A stretch of DNA of 64,000 nt. Source: Panopea generosa. Lineage: Eukaryota > Mollusca > Bivalvia > Adapedonta > Hiatellidae. Position 1 is the stretch's first letter, and every line of letters starts with the position of its first letter. The stretch is taken from assembly GCA_029582155.1 (NCBI GenBank), contig CM055899.1, positions 78,155,719 through 78,219,718 of the forward strand, given 5' to 3'. Positions 1-13,000 of the stretch are shown here, one piece after another. The notes beneath the pieces were generated by a model. The model ran no database searches. It was given only the letters and a program-made list of their open reading frames with translations, and was not told the DNA's origin. Both the position numbers and the translations under genes were made by a program.

Positions 1-843
1 CTCAGTACATACTGCATTATACATATCGTTGGTCACCATTAAAAATGACGAACTAATAAAAAATGACGAACTAACAAAATACAAACTTTTGTCGAATATT
101 TTATTTAAACATAATAATTCATTCAAATACATGTATACAAACAAACCAGTATAATCATAACCATGGACTATAACGGATGATAAAACCTTATTAAGTTCTT
201 CTCCATCAATAGTTTGAAAATTATAAATTATAAACTTGTATTAAGGTATTCCAATATTTCATTGTATTTCGAGTGGTGAAAGCGAAAAAGGTCCAAGTGC
301 ATATACATAAAGAAACACTAAGACATTTTTCGCTTTCATCCCTCGATTTATATTCATTATATTGCTACAGCTGAGTAATCGTTTGTAGTAGAATTTGTTG
401 CTTCGGCATTTTCAGATGCTTTTGTTTTATGATAAATGTCGTCTTAGTTCTAATATTACTTTGGCATTTCAGCCTAAAAAGTTTATGTTGGACATTTAAA
501 TATTGCAGCTCGTCATTTTTTTACATTTTGCATATATTTACCTTGTTCTGATTGTATGCAGATTCAGTATGAACTTCCGCATATTTTAATGTAAAACATC
601 GAAATTACCCAATATAGTAAGTTTGACATTTTGAATGGAGACCTACGATATTATGTAGTACACGGTTATTCATAGTATGTGTATTGGGGGTAATTACCAA
701 GATATATAGAAATGCCACTATAGACTAAATGAAGAGTGTTATGTGTTCATGAATTGAAACTTAAATTGTGTTGACATCCACGTGATTCATACCGACTTAT
801 TATTCCAAACGATTGGCTGTGAAAACCGGAAGTATATACTTAC
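1..843. other. Intron 9 of the TRP gene (partial), no gene seen
   Basis: AT-rich sequence left of exon 9. I found no supported exon with the phase exon 9 needs. The only structure seen is a small inverted repeat at about 252-365, listed separately. Confidence 0.5.
252..365. repeat. Small inverted-repeat element (mini-MITE)
   Basis: Arms of about 35 bp face each other: CGAGTGGTGAAAGCGAAAAA at about 270-289 and its imperfect complement TTTTTCGCTTTCATCCCTCG at about 328-347, with AT-rich outer ends that also pair. About 115 bp in all. No coding content and no clear target duplication. Confidence 0.45.
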
Positions 844-1023
844 ATCACGAGTTGCACCACATTAAGAAATAGTCTTGCGCATATGTAGATATACGCAACA
901 ACCTCGAACATTGCACGTGCCGTGTCTGTGGAACCATATTCTATGACGTCACGGGAACTGACAGAGGTTACGACGGAAACGGTGAGGCAAAACAGGCTCA
1001 GGAGATATATTATTGCATAACAC
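844..1023 (-). CDS. TRP gene exon 9 (transmembrane segments S1 and S2)
   Basis: 180 nt. Acceptor TTCTGTTGCATTGCAG, donor CGTGAT|GTAAGTAT. It takes CT from exon 8 and leaves AT. It encodes S1 (YAIIYLLSLFCLTVSVVT), an extracellular loop with RDVIEYGSTDTAR, and S2 (MFEVVAYIYICARLFLNVVQ). The same frame runs on upstream into an ATA microsatellite, giving a spurious poly-leucine extension. The acceptor fixes the real border. The next exon lies outside the window. Confidence 0.88.
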
Positions 1024-4000
1024 CTGCAATGCAACAGAAATGCATTTAGATTAACATGTGTTTTATCATTCGACAATAATAATTGAAATAATAATAATAA
1101 TAAAAAGAATAATAAGAATAATAATAATAATAATAATAAAAATAATAATAAAACAATAAAATAAATAATAACAATGACTTTGTTTAACAATAAAAACCAA
1201 TTATATTAAGTCCAATTTTCTTTGAAGTCCTAATTATATACAAATCATGAACATGAAAATGTGAATATAAACCGACTAAGATATTTTGAAAAGCAGTGAA
1301 TAATCTATACACAAATATAAAGGCAATACATAATTTGTACACAAATGTAAAGGCAATATATAATTTGTACACAAATATAAAGGCAATAAACAATTTATAC
1401 ACAAATATAAACTTAAGGTAATTTACAATTTGTACACAAATATAAAGGCAATATACAATTTATACACAAATATAAAGGCAATATATAACTTGTACACAAA
1501 TATAAAGGCAATATATAATTTTTACACAAATATAAAGGCAATGGATAATTTGTACACAAATATAAAGGCAATATATAATTTGTACACAAATATAAAGGCA
1601 ATATACACTTTGTACACAAATATAAAGGCAATATACAATTTGTACACAAATATAAAGGCAATGGATAATGTGTACACACATATAAAGGCAATATAAAATT
1701 TATACACAAATATAAAGGTAATATACAATTTGTACACAAATATAAAGGCAATATACAATTTGCACACAAATTTAAAGGCAATATACAATTTATACACACA
1801 TATAAAGGCAATGGATAATTTATAAACTAATATAAAAACAATGGGTAACTTATGAACTAATATAAAGGGAATTGAAAACTTCTAAACTAATTTAAGACAA
1901 TGGATATATTTAATACTAATATAAACATTTGCATATTATCTGGTGCATTATACATACATACTTTATTTTAAGCTATTAAAACTACTACATTGTTTGATGA
2001 AGAACTTCAATAATGGAATTCAATGGCTCCTGATAATGGTAATGATTTTTTTGAATGTTTTTCAATATGTGTTTTGGAGCTAACATAGATCATAGGTTAA
2101 TAAAACGATTTTTGTATACATATCTAAACGTGTTGCAAAGATAAGATGGTAGATCTTCATTTACTATTGTCAATATTAAAACCGATTTTTGTGTTTATCT
2201 CTTGCAGGAAAATCCATCTATTTAAATGCAGACAATGAAATCTAATAGTAGCCACCTGTTTCTAAGCTTTCACTCGTGCTCTTTCGTAATATTTTAGGTT
2301 TTATAATTATATTCTATATTCATTCATTCTCTTTTGCGTTCGTTTAATAAATTCTTTTTGAGACAAAATTAAAATTCATTTACAAGGGTTTCTTTGAAAA
2401 GCTCGACCAAAAAATAGTGAATAAAGTCTAAATATAGTAAAAAAACTGGGTGCCAAGCGAGGAAGCTTCTAGTATCATTGTTGCAAATCTTTGCCATACT
2501 CCAGCCGAGAATGGAACCTACGATCTTCCACAAGTGACGTGGACGCTCTACGAATAAATCAGCACTGCGGTTGCTTAAAGACAAAGAAAAAACTATGACA
2601 GGAGAAGAGAGAAGACTATTGCTTCGTTATCTATTTTTGAAGCTTCATGTGGCACGGTTTTGCTGTTATGTCATACTTACAGAAACCTCGTCCCTGCAAA
2701 TGAACTCCACTTCTTGTCAATCAGCAGCCGGACAACGTCATGATTGATTAAATTCTAAAGTAAGACAGGAGATGAAAATACAGCATTGCAATATGATGTA
2801 ATTAAATAAGTGATTTTATATTGGCGCATTTATTGGTCCAAGGATTATAGAGTGGCTGACTTTATGACAGTGTTACGTTATCAATATTTATGATATTGTC
2901 ATAATATTTTCACACAATATACGCAACGAATTGATGTAATTGGTATATACTGATATTTGATATAGTTACTTTATCCGTTTTTGATCAATGCTAATACGTC
3001 GCAGGTGACCAATTAGAAATTTGGCCCAGTGTATATTTAATCTGTAGTACGGACCCAGCTTTCCCGATTGGGTCCATTAAAAAGCAATGCTCGGAAAGCC
3101 GCATTTAAGCACGTTGACGGGTCAATAGCATCAGCTTAAAGTTTGAATGACGTCACAGTTCAATTATTATGAAATGTGTGGGTCAGGCATATAATTCCTT
3201 CTTTTTCATTGGTGGTTAGTAGACCTGATGCGGGAGATATCAGGTTCTGGGAAATATTGTATGATAAGTTTTATTGCATTATTTTTTTTTCACTTAATAC
3301 CATTGATTATAACGTCAATACGCTACTGTTGTGCTAAGGGTTTACCATATTGCCTTCTTAAAACCATTGGTTATAACGTCAATACATTACTGTTGTGCTA
3401 AGGTTTTACCATATTGCCTTCTAAAACCATTGGTTATGACGTCAATACGCTACTGTTGTGCTAAGGTTTTACCATATTGCCTTCTGAATACCATTGATTA
3501 TAACGTCAGTATGCTACTGTTGTGCTAAGAGTTTACCAATACGCTACTGTTGTGCTAAGGTTTTACCATATTGCCTTCTGAATACCACTGGTTATAACGT
3601 CAATACGCTACTGTTGTGCTAAGGTTTTACCACATTGCCTTCAGAATACCATTGTTTATAACGTCAATACGCTACTGTTGTGCTAAGGGTTTTCCATATT
3701 GCCTTCTGAATACCACTGGTTATAACGTCAATACGCTACTGTTGTGCTAAGGTTTTACCATATTGCCTTCTGAATACCATTGGTTATAACGTCAATACGC
3801 TACTGTTGTGCTAAGGTTTTACCATAATGCCTTCTGAATACCATTGGATATAACGTCAATACGCTACTGTTGTGCTAATATTTTACCATATTGCCTTCTG
3901 AATACCATTGGTTATAACGTCAATACGCTACTGTTGTGCTAAGGGTTTTCCATATTGCCTTCTGAATACCATTGGATATAACGTCAATACGCTACTGTTG

Positions 4001-7000
4001 TGCTAATATTTTACCATATTGCCTCCTGAATACCATTGATTATAACGTCAATACGCTACTGCTGTGCTAATATTTTACCATATTGCCTTCTTTTACTAGC
4101 ATTTGAAAGGCAGACATCAGGTTCGGGTCGAATTCTTTCTTGGTTGGTTCATACCCACATTCATCGGCTTCCAGAATGTCGTAGTGTACTTCGTGTGTTC
4201 CATCCACGCTCTTCTCTAAACAGCAATCGAGGATTGCTGATGCCGCTTTCTGAAATGTTTATATGAAAAGTTTCATAGAAGAACAATGACGTATCGAACA
4301 TAAGAATATATATCACCGACAGGAGACATGGCATACACAGGATACAACCAGTAAAGCAGCGTACAACATACTGGTTGGGGTTCAACGTCACTTTGAACAG
4401 TTCAACTTATGTTCCAACATCACACACAAACTAACAGAAAGGGCAATTCCTTTTCAATATGTATTTATTCTACATTATTACCTATTTCGTTCAAACTTTA
4501 ATAAAATCGAATAACACATATGTACGTTTCTAAACATAGTTCAAAGAAGTCCACCATCTTAGTGTAACTGTTCTGCCTCTCCCATCTAAAACTGTTCCTA
4601 CTAAAAAACCTGCTCTAGCTTTCATCCCAGCTCCTCACAGCTAGACTCTTAGATCTACTTTATCTCCATCCCAGCCTTAACAGCTAGACTCCCACTTAAC
4701 AGCTTGACACCACTCGGCCACGGAGGACCCTCTACATTGTACAGACTAATTATAGTAACACGTTTATAGCCTACACAAATACATGAGAATACAGGTTCAT
4801 TTGCTCTGAAAGCATACACATAAAGGGAGATAACTAAATTCACAACAACGGAATTTACGATATTTTTGTTGTATATCATATCGTGTATATTTACTATGAC
4901 AACATTGTATTTGTGTATTTGATGTCACATGTATGTTAAGAGGGCCCCAAAGAGGTTTAATTTTGTCACCGTCTATGAATAAAGACTTTTCTTATTTACT
5001 CGCTATATTTACTTATTCTTACCTCAAAGTCATTGTTAAGGTAATCCTGTATGTTTAATCTAGCCTTTGATGAAGCTCGTTTGAATAAAAGCCGCACGCT
5101 ACAATAGAACAGACTGGCTGTACAAGGTTGTTAATAAAAATCACCATGAACCTGCTTAATTGATATAAATAAAACTGGTTTATCATCGATATACATTTCA
5201 CTAAATAGGTTCCCCCGCAGCTGAGTATGCGGTTCTACATTTTGAGTAATTATTTTAAAAAACGTACAGATATGCAATTAATGATTACTTTGAAATGCAT
5301 TCATACTTGATGTTAGTTCTTCATCTAATCATACGTAATGATTGATTGAACATTTAGCGTCATTTTTATGTCATCGAGGGCTAACAGACTATCAGTTAAG
5401 CTAACAACTTTTTTCTCTTAAATCAGAGATGAAAGATAAATGACAAGACACACGAGTGTGGCCGTGGGCGTGTATTCGAACTCTCTATTGATAGTCAGAC
5501 GCGTTACCGACTGAGCTAATCGGGCACGGCTCATGCGTTATTAATAACTGTGGTTTATTTCCATGAGCCATAATGGTTCTTAATTAACCATAAGGTATAA
5601 AATAATGTATCATAACTGTTTAAATATTTATATTGTTCTATCATTTAGAGTAAATAAAATGAAAGACAACATAGTTTTGTAATAATAAAAGACAGTTTAT
5701 CTCCTGCCTATAGAATATGTAAGTATAATACATAGGCGAGTAGGATTCTCATATGCAATCATATGAATATGTTTCTATGTATCATACGAGTATTATATGA
5801 GAATTATATGAGATAATTGCCATAATTTTTATGATTCTTATATGAGATGTGCATCTGTTCATATGATTTTTATATCAGATGAGAATCTGTTCATATGATT
5901 CGTATATGAGATGAAAAAATGTTAATATGATTCAGTCTGTTAATATGAATCTTATACAAGATGAGAACTGTTCTGCCCATATGAGTCTTATACAATATAC
6001 TAGTATGAAGTGAAAAAATGTTCATATGAATCATTTGAACATTTTATGATTCTTATCTATACACCCTAGTCTGAAGTTTATATCATTCTCATATGAGAAT
6101 CCACTCATTACGGTGGCGAACCCACGTAACATTATGGTATTGGGTGGTGTAAAATTGGTGGAAGAAAAAAAGACGAAACAAAGACGAATGTCGTCTCTGT
6201 GTAGAGATGAACCATCGGGGCAATCAAGTGGTCATGCAAAAAGTGCAACGGCGTTACTATGTAAATTGCACCATTCATTGCCATATTTTAACTGAATAAA
6301 ATACGCCCTTTGCACTTTTTGCAAAAAATACGAATTTTGCATATGCAAGACTACTCATTACTGTACAGAGACGGCGTTCAACTTTGTTTCGTGTATTTTC
6401 GTGAAATGATAAGAAAGAACTGTTATTTTCAATAATGTTACCTGAAGCGGGCAGTTTTGCTCCGGTATTTACACACCTCCATTCCGTTAAGTGGTTTTGC
6501 CACCGTGTTTATACGACACATTTCAAGTTGAAATCATATACGCCTATTTTTATGATTATCACATGAAGTATCTATTGCCTGTATAGTATCCTCAAATGAG
6601 ATTTTCAATTTATCTCATATACCCATAGTCTACACACTTCCATGAACGCCAAAATTATTTCGCGTCATGTAGTTCCACTACCATATTCCGATATAAATGG
6701 GTGGGGGGTGGGGGGGGGGGGGGGTGGACACAAAACATAATAGTAACATGAGTTGTCAGATGACAACAAAGCTCGGGATAAAATTCACCATCCATGTAAA
6801 GATTGAGATTGGAGGTAAACACCAAAACTTAAACGCAACTGAATGCAAAAGTTTAACCTGGTTGTCTACATCCGAAAAAATAAGTCTAAAAAGGGCCATA
6901 ACTTTGCCAACATGCAATCCAGAGTTATGGTTCGTGTGTCCCATCGATGATGGTGAAGACACATGTGAAGTTTCATTCATATCCAATGAGTGGTTGCACA

Positions 7001-10000
7001 GAAATATTACCTGATAAAAAAACTTTAACCTGAAACATGTAGCTCAAAAAAGGCCATAACTCTGCCAAAATGCAACCACGAGTTATGGTTCTTATCTCTG
7101 TGTTTCATCGAAGATGGTAAACACAATGTAAAGTTTCATTCATATCCAATGAGTGGTTGCATAGATATTTTACCTGATAAAAAAACTTTAACCTGAAAAA
7201 TTAAGTCCAAAAAGGGCCATAACTCTGCCAAAACACATCCCGAGTTATGGTTCTTGTCTGTGAGTGTTCCATCAATGATAGTAAACACACATGTTGAGTT
7301 TCATTTATATCCAATGAGTGGTTATGGAAGCAGATTTACACAAGCTTCAAAAGCTTTTTACTGTATCCTTTCCACATAATTCGTTAAACGTATGCCTTTA
7401 TTGTTAAATGTATGCTAAATATATGTACTTATGTGAATAAAATATTGTTTAAACTAACTAAACGCAAAAGTTTGACCTGGGTGTCTAAGTGCAAAAAGGG
7501 CCATAACTGTGCCAAAATGCAATCCAGAGTTATGTGTCTTGTCTCTGTGTATTCCATTGATGATGCTGAACACACATGCAAAGTTTCATTTATATCCAAT
7601 GAGTGGTTGAATAGATATATTAAAGTTAAACTCAACTAAACGCAAAAGTTTAGCCTGGGTATCTAAGTCCAAAAAGGGTCATAACTGTGCAAAAATGCAA
7701 TCCATAGTAACAGTTATGGTTCGTATCTGTGTGCGTTCCATTGATGATGGTGAATACACATGCAAAGTTTCAGTTATATCCAAAGAGTGGTTGCATAGAT
7801 ATCTTAAACTTTAACGCAAAAGTTTGACCTGAGTGTCTACAGAAGACGCCGACGACGACGACGACGACGCGGGGGTCATGGCAATAGCTCTCCTTGGACT
7901 TCGTCCCGGCGAGCTAAACAAATGGAATTATAAAGATTACATTTTTCAAGGAGATAATGCATGCCTTAAATTTGCCGAATAACGCTCTAGTGTAAAAGTT
8001 ATTCGTAGACTTTCTGAAATAACGGTGAAATATAAGTATTTCATAGATTTTTACGAATAAGGTATTAAAATATTAAGTCATGCAAAGACCATGCCGAGTA
8101 ACGGTCAACTATCAAGTCATGCATTGACCTTGCCGAATAATGGTCAACAATAAAAGCATGCATAGAACTTGCCGAATAACGGTCAAATATGAAGTACTTA
8201 ACAAACCTTACCGAATAACGGTCAACAATAAAGCCATGCACAGAACTTGACGAATAGCTGTTAAATATGAATTATTGCACAGACCTTGTCGAATAATGGT
8301 CAAATATGAAGTATTCCATAGACCTTGCCGATTAACGGTCAACAATCAAGTCATGCATAGACCTTTAGAATAATGATCAAGTATGAAGTACTGCATAGAC
8401 CTTGCTAAGTAACGGCCAACGATAAAGTCAGGCATAGACCTTGCCGAATTACGGTCAAATATGAAGTCATGAACAGACATTGCCGAATAACGGCCAACAA
8501 TTAAACCATGCATAAACTTGCCGAAATTAGTAACTGGCAAATATGAAGTTTTTCATAGACCTTGCCGAATAACGGTCAAAACTTAAGTCATGCATAGACC
8601 TTGTGAATAACGATCAAATATGAAGTGTTGCATAGACCTTATTGAGTTACGGTCAATGATAAAGTCATGCATAGACCTTGCCGAATAATGGTCAAATATG
8701 AAGTCATGCATAGACCTTGGCGAATAACGGTCAACAATAAAATCATGCATAGAACTTGCCGAATAACGGTGAAATATGATGTGTTTAACAGACCTTACGG
8801 AATAACGGTCATAAATAAAGTCATGCATAGACATTGCCGAATAACGATCAAATATGAAGTCATGCACGGACCTTACCGAAAAACGGTCAACAATCAAATC
8901 ATGCATAGACCTTACCGAATAACGGTCAATAATAAAATCATGCATATAACTTGTCGAATAACGGTCAAATATGAAGTACTGCATAGACCTTGTCGAATAA
9001 CGGTCAACAATAAAACCGTGCATAGACCTTACCGAATAACGGTCAACAATAAAATCATGCATAGAACTTGTCGAATAACGGTCAAATATAAAGTACTGCA
9101 TAGACCTTGGCGAATAACGGTCAACAATAAAATCATGAATAGGCCCTGCCGAATAATGGTCAACAATAAAGTCAAGCGCAGAACTTGCCGAATAATGGTC
9201 AAATATTAAGTCCTTTATAGACTTTGCTGAGCAACGCTAAAATACATTAAAGATTTCAAACTTTCTATTTGTGTTGTTTAGACTGATTCTTTCACATGCA
9301 GTATTACCCTGAGCATTGATTTTAAACCTAAAATAAACCAACCTTGCGTTATCCATATAACGAACGATGAAAGCGGCAACATCATCGTTTCGCTCCTTCA
9401 AAGCAACCTCCAGCGGCGTTTCTCCCGCGTCATTCTTTGCCAGCGCAGTAAAATCGTGATCAAGCAGTTTTTCCGTCACGTAGAAAAGGTTGTTTTTAGC
9501 AGCAAGATGCAGCGGTGTATTTCCATCCTCGTCTACAAGTTTATTGAAATTAATTTCTCCGTCAGCATACGCTAAGAATGATGTCACTGCTTGCATCACC
9601 TACACAAATAATACGGACGAATCATATAGTAATATAAACATTGGGCTAAACAATCAACGTTATGTGGAGCGCATGGTCCAGTGGTAGAGCATCAAAGCTA
9701 TGATCGGAGGGTCGGGGTTTCGATCCTCCCCAAGGCTATGTGCTGTGTCCTGGAGCAAGACGACTTTTCTGCATATGTATAGTACTGGTTCTACACAGTA
9801 ACACTTCGAGCGTGATTTGAATCAGTTGTAAAACTTGTTTCAAAATTGAAGTAACGTTAATTAGTTTACTAAACAGTTAACGGTACAAGAAAATCAAATC
9901 AATAGTTAAATGCTAATGTGGAAATTTTAAGTTCTGGAATTTCTCAGTTCCGAGTGTGACTTCCTTGTGTATTCATTACAGCGGTGCATCGTCTGTGCAT

Positions 10001-13000
10001 CTAACTGATGAGTTTCTGAGCTGCATTACGTCTCAGCATATTAACAGCCTAGAAATGTTTATTGTGACCTCCTTGTAGATTCATTACAGCGGTGCATCGT
10101 CTGTGAATCGAATTGATGAACTTCAGAGGTGCATTAAGTCTCGGCTTAATAACGGCCTAGAAATGTTTACTGTGACATCATTCTGCATTCATTACAGCGA
10201 TGCATCGTCTTAACATCGAATTGATGAGGTTCTCAGCTGCATTAAGTCTCGGCATAAAAACAGCCTAGAAATGTTATTGTGACATCCTTGTGCATTCATT
10301 ACAGCGGTGCATCGTCTGTGCATCGAATTAATGAGGTTCTGAGCTGTATTAAGTCTCGGCATAATTACAACCTAGAAATGTTTATTATGACGTACTTGTG
10401 TATTCATTACAGCGGTGCATCGATTGTGCATCGAACTGATGAGGTTCTGAGCTGCATTCAGTCTCGGCATAATAGCAGCCTAGAAATGTTTATTGTGACC
10501 TCCTTGTGCATTCATTACAGCGGTGCATCGTCTGTGCATTGAATTTATGAGGTTCTGAGCTGCATTAAGTCTCGGCATAATAACAGCCTAGAAATGTTTA
10601 TTGTGACACCCTTCTGCATTCATTACAGCGGTACATCGTCTATGCATTAAATAGATGAGGTTTTGAGCTGCATTAAGTCTCGGCATAATAACAGCCTAGA
10701 AATGTTTATTGTCACCGCATTGTGCATTCATTACAGTGGTGTATCGTCTGTGCATCAAATTGATGAGATTCTGAGCTGCATTTAGTTTCGGCATAATAAC
10801 AACCTAGAAATGTTTATTGTGACCTCCTTATGCATTCATTACAGCGGTGCATCGTCTGTGCATCGAATGAATGAGGTTCTGAGCTGCATTAAGTCTCGGC
10901 ATAATAACAACCTAGACATGTTTATTGTGACCTCCTTGTGCATTCATTACAGCGGTGCATCGTTTGTGCATCGAATTGATGAGGTTCTGAACTGCATTTA
11001 GTTTCGGCATAATAACAGACTAGAAATGTTTATTGTGACCTCCTTGTGCATTCATTACAGCGGTACATCGTCTGTGCATCGAATTGATGAGGTTCTGAAC
11101 TGCATTTAGTTTCGGCATAATAACAGCTAGAAATGTTTATTGTGACCTCCTTGTGCATTCATTACAGCGGTACATCGTATGTGCATCGAATTGATGTGGT
11201 TCTGAGCTGCATTAAGTCTCGGCATAATAACAGCCTAGAAATGTTTATTATGACCGCATTGTGCATTCATTACAGCAGTGTATCGTCTGTGCATCGAATT
11301 GCTGAGGTTCTGAGCTGAATTAAGTCTCGCATTAATAACAGCCTAGGAATGTTTATTGTGACCGCATTGTGCATTCATTACAGCAGTGTATCGTCTGTGC
11401 ATCGAATTGATGAGGTTCTGAGCTGCATTAAGTCTCGGCATAATAACGGCCTAGAAATGTTTATTGTGACCTCCGTGTGCATTCATTATAGCGGTGCATC
11501 GTCTGTGCATCGAATTGATGAAGTTTTAAGCTGCATTAAGTTTCGGCATAATAACAGCCTAGAAATGTTTATTGTGACCTCCTTGTGCATTCATTACAGC
11601 GGTACATCGTCTGTGCATCGAATTGATGAGTTTCTAAGCTGCATTAAGACTCGGCATAATAACAGCCTAGAATGTTTATTGTCACCTCCTTGTGTATTCA
11701 TTACAGCAGTACATCGTCTGTGCATCGAATGAATGAGGTTCTGAGCTGCATTAAGTCTCGGCATAATAACAACCTAGAAATGATTATTGTGACCTCCTTG
11801 TGCATTCATTACAGAGGTGCATCGTCTGTGCATCGAATTGATGAGGTTCTAAGCTGCATTAAGTCTCGGCATAATAACAACCTAGAAATGTTTATTGTGA
11901 CCTCCTTGTGCATTCATTATAGCGGTGCATCGTCTTTGCATCGAATTGATGAGGTTCGGAGCTGTCTTAAGTCTCGGCATAATTATAACCTAGAAATGTT
12001 TATTGTGACCGCATTGTGCATTCATTACAGCGGTGCATCGTCTGTGCATCGAATTGAAGAGTTTCTTAGCTGTATTAAGTCTCGGCATAATAACAGCCTA
12101 TAAATGTTTATTGTGATCTCCTTCTGCATTCATTGCAGCGGTACATCGTATGTGCATCGAATTGATGAGGTTCTGAGCTGCATTAAGTCTCGGCATAATA
12201 ACAGCCTAGAATGTTTATTGTCACCTCCTTGTGTATTCATTACAGCGGTGCATCGTCTGTGCATCGAATGATGAGGTTCTGAGCTGCATTAAGTCTCGCC
12301 AAAATAACAACCTAGAAATGTTTATTGTGACCTCCTTGTGCATTCATTACAGCGGTGCATCGTCTGTGCATCGAATTGATGAGGTTCTGAACTGTATTAA
12401 GTCTCGGCATAACAACAGCCTAGAAATGTCTATTGTGACTGCATTGTGCATTCATTACAGCGGTGCATCGTGTGTGCATCGAATTGATGTGGTTCCAAGC
12501 TGCATTAAGTCTCGGCATAATAACAGCCTAGAAATGTTTATTGTGACCTCGTTGTGCATTCATTACAGCGGTGTATCGTCTGTGCATCGAATTGATGAGT
12601 TTCTTAGCTGCGTAAAGTCTCGGCATAATAACAGCCTAGAAATGTTTATTGTGACCTCCTTGTGTATTCATTACAGCGGTGCATCGTCTGTTCATCGAAT
12701 TGATGAGGTTCTGAGCTGCATTTAGTTTCGGCATAATAACAGCCTAGAAATATGTATTGTGACCTCCTTGTGCATTCATTACAGCGGTGCATCGTCTCTG
12801 CATCGAATTGATGAGGTTCTGAGCTGCATTAAGTCTCGGCATAATAACAGCCTAGAATCTGCATCGTCTGTGCATCGAATTGATAAGGTTCGGAGCTGTC
12901 TTAAGTCTCGACATAATAATAACCTAGCAATGTTTTTTGTGTGACCTCTTTGTGCATTCATTACAGCAGTGGATCGTCTGTGTATCGAATTGATGAGGTT

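Noticed and set aside
358-445. Minus-strand hydrophilic frame ending YSAVAI stop, considered as the last TRP exon
   Set aside because: No pyrimidine tract before it, and S3-S6 cannot fit between it and exon 9.
1026-1190. Poly-leucine extension upstream of the S1-S2 exon
   Set aside because: An ATA microsatellite read on the minus strand. The acceptor at 1024-1025 fixes the exon border.
5460-5530. Candidate tRNA gene (GATTAGCTCAGTCGG)
   Set aside because: It is a SINE-2 head. The arms do not close into a full cloverleaf, and the SINE tail follows.
8583-9209. 172- and 180-codon frames on opposite strands
   Set aside because: 39-bp minisatellite, open on both strands; no protein signature.
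9237-9342. Continuation of the ankyrin frame past residue 154
   Set aside because: Not ankyrin-like. The donor at 9341-9342 gives the phase required by exon 6, and other donors do not.
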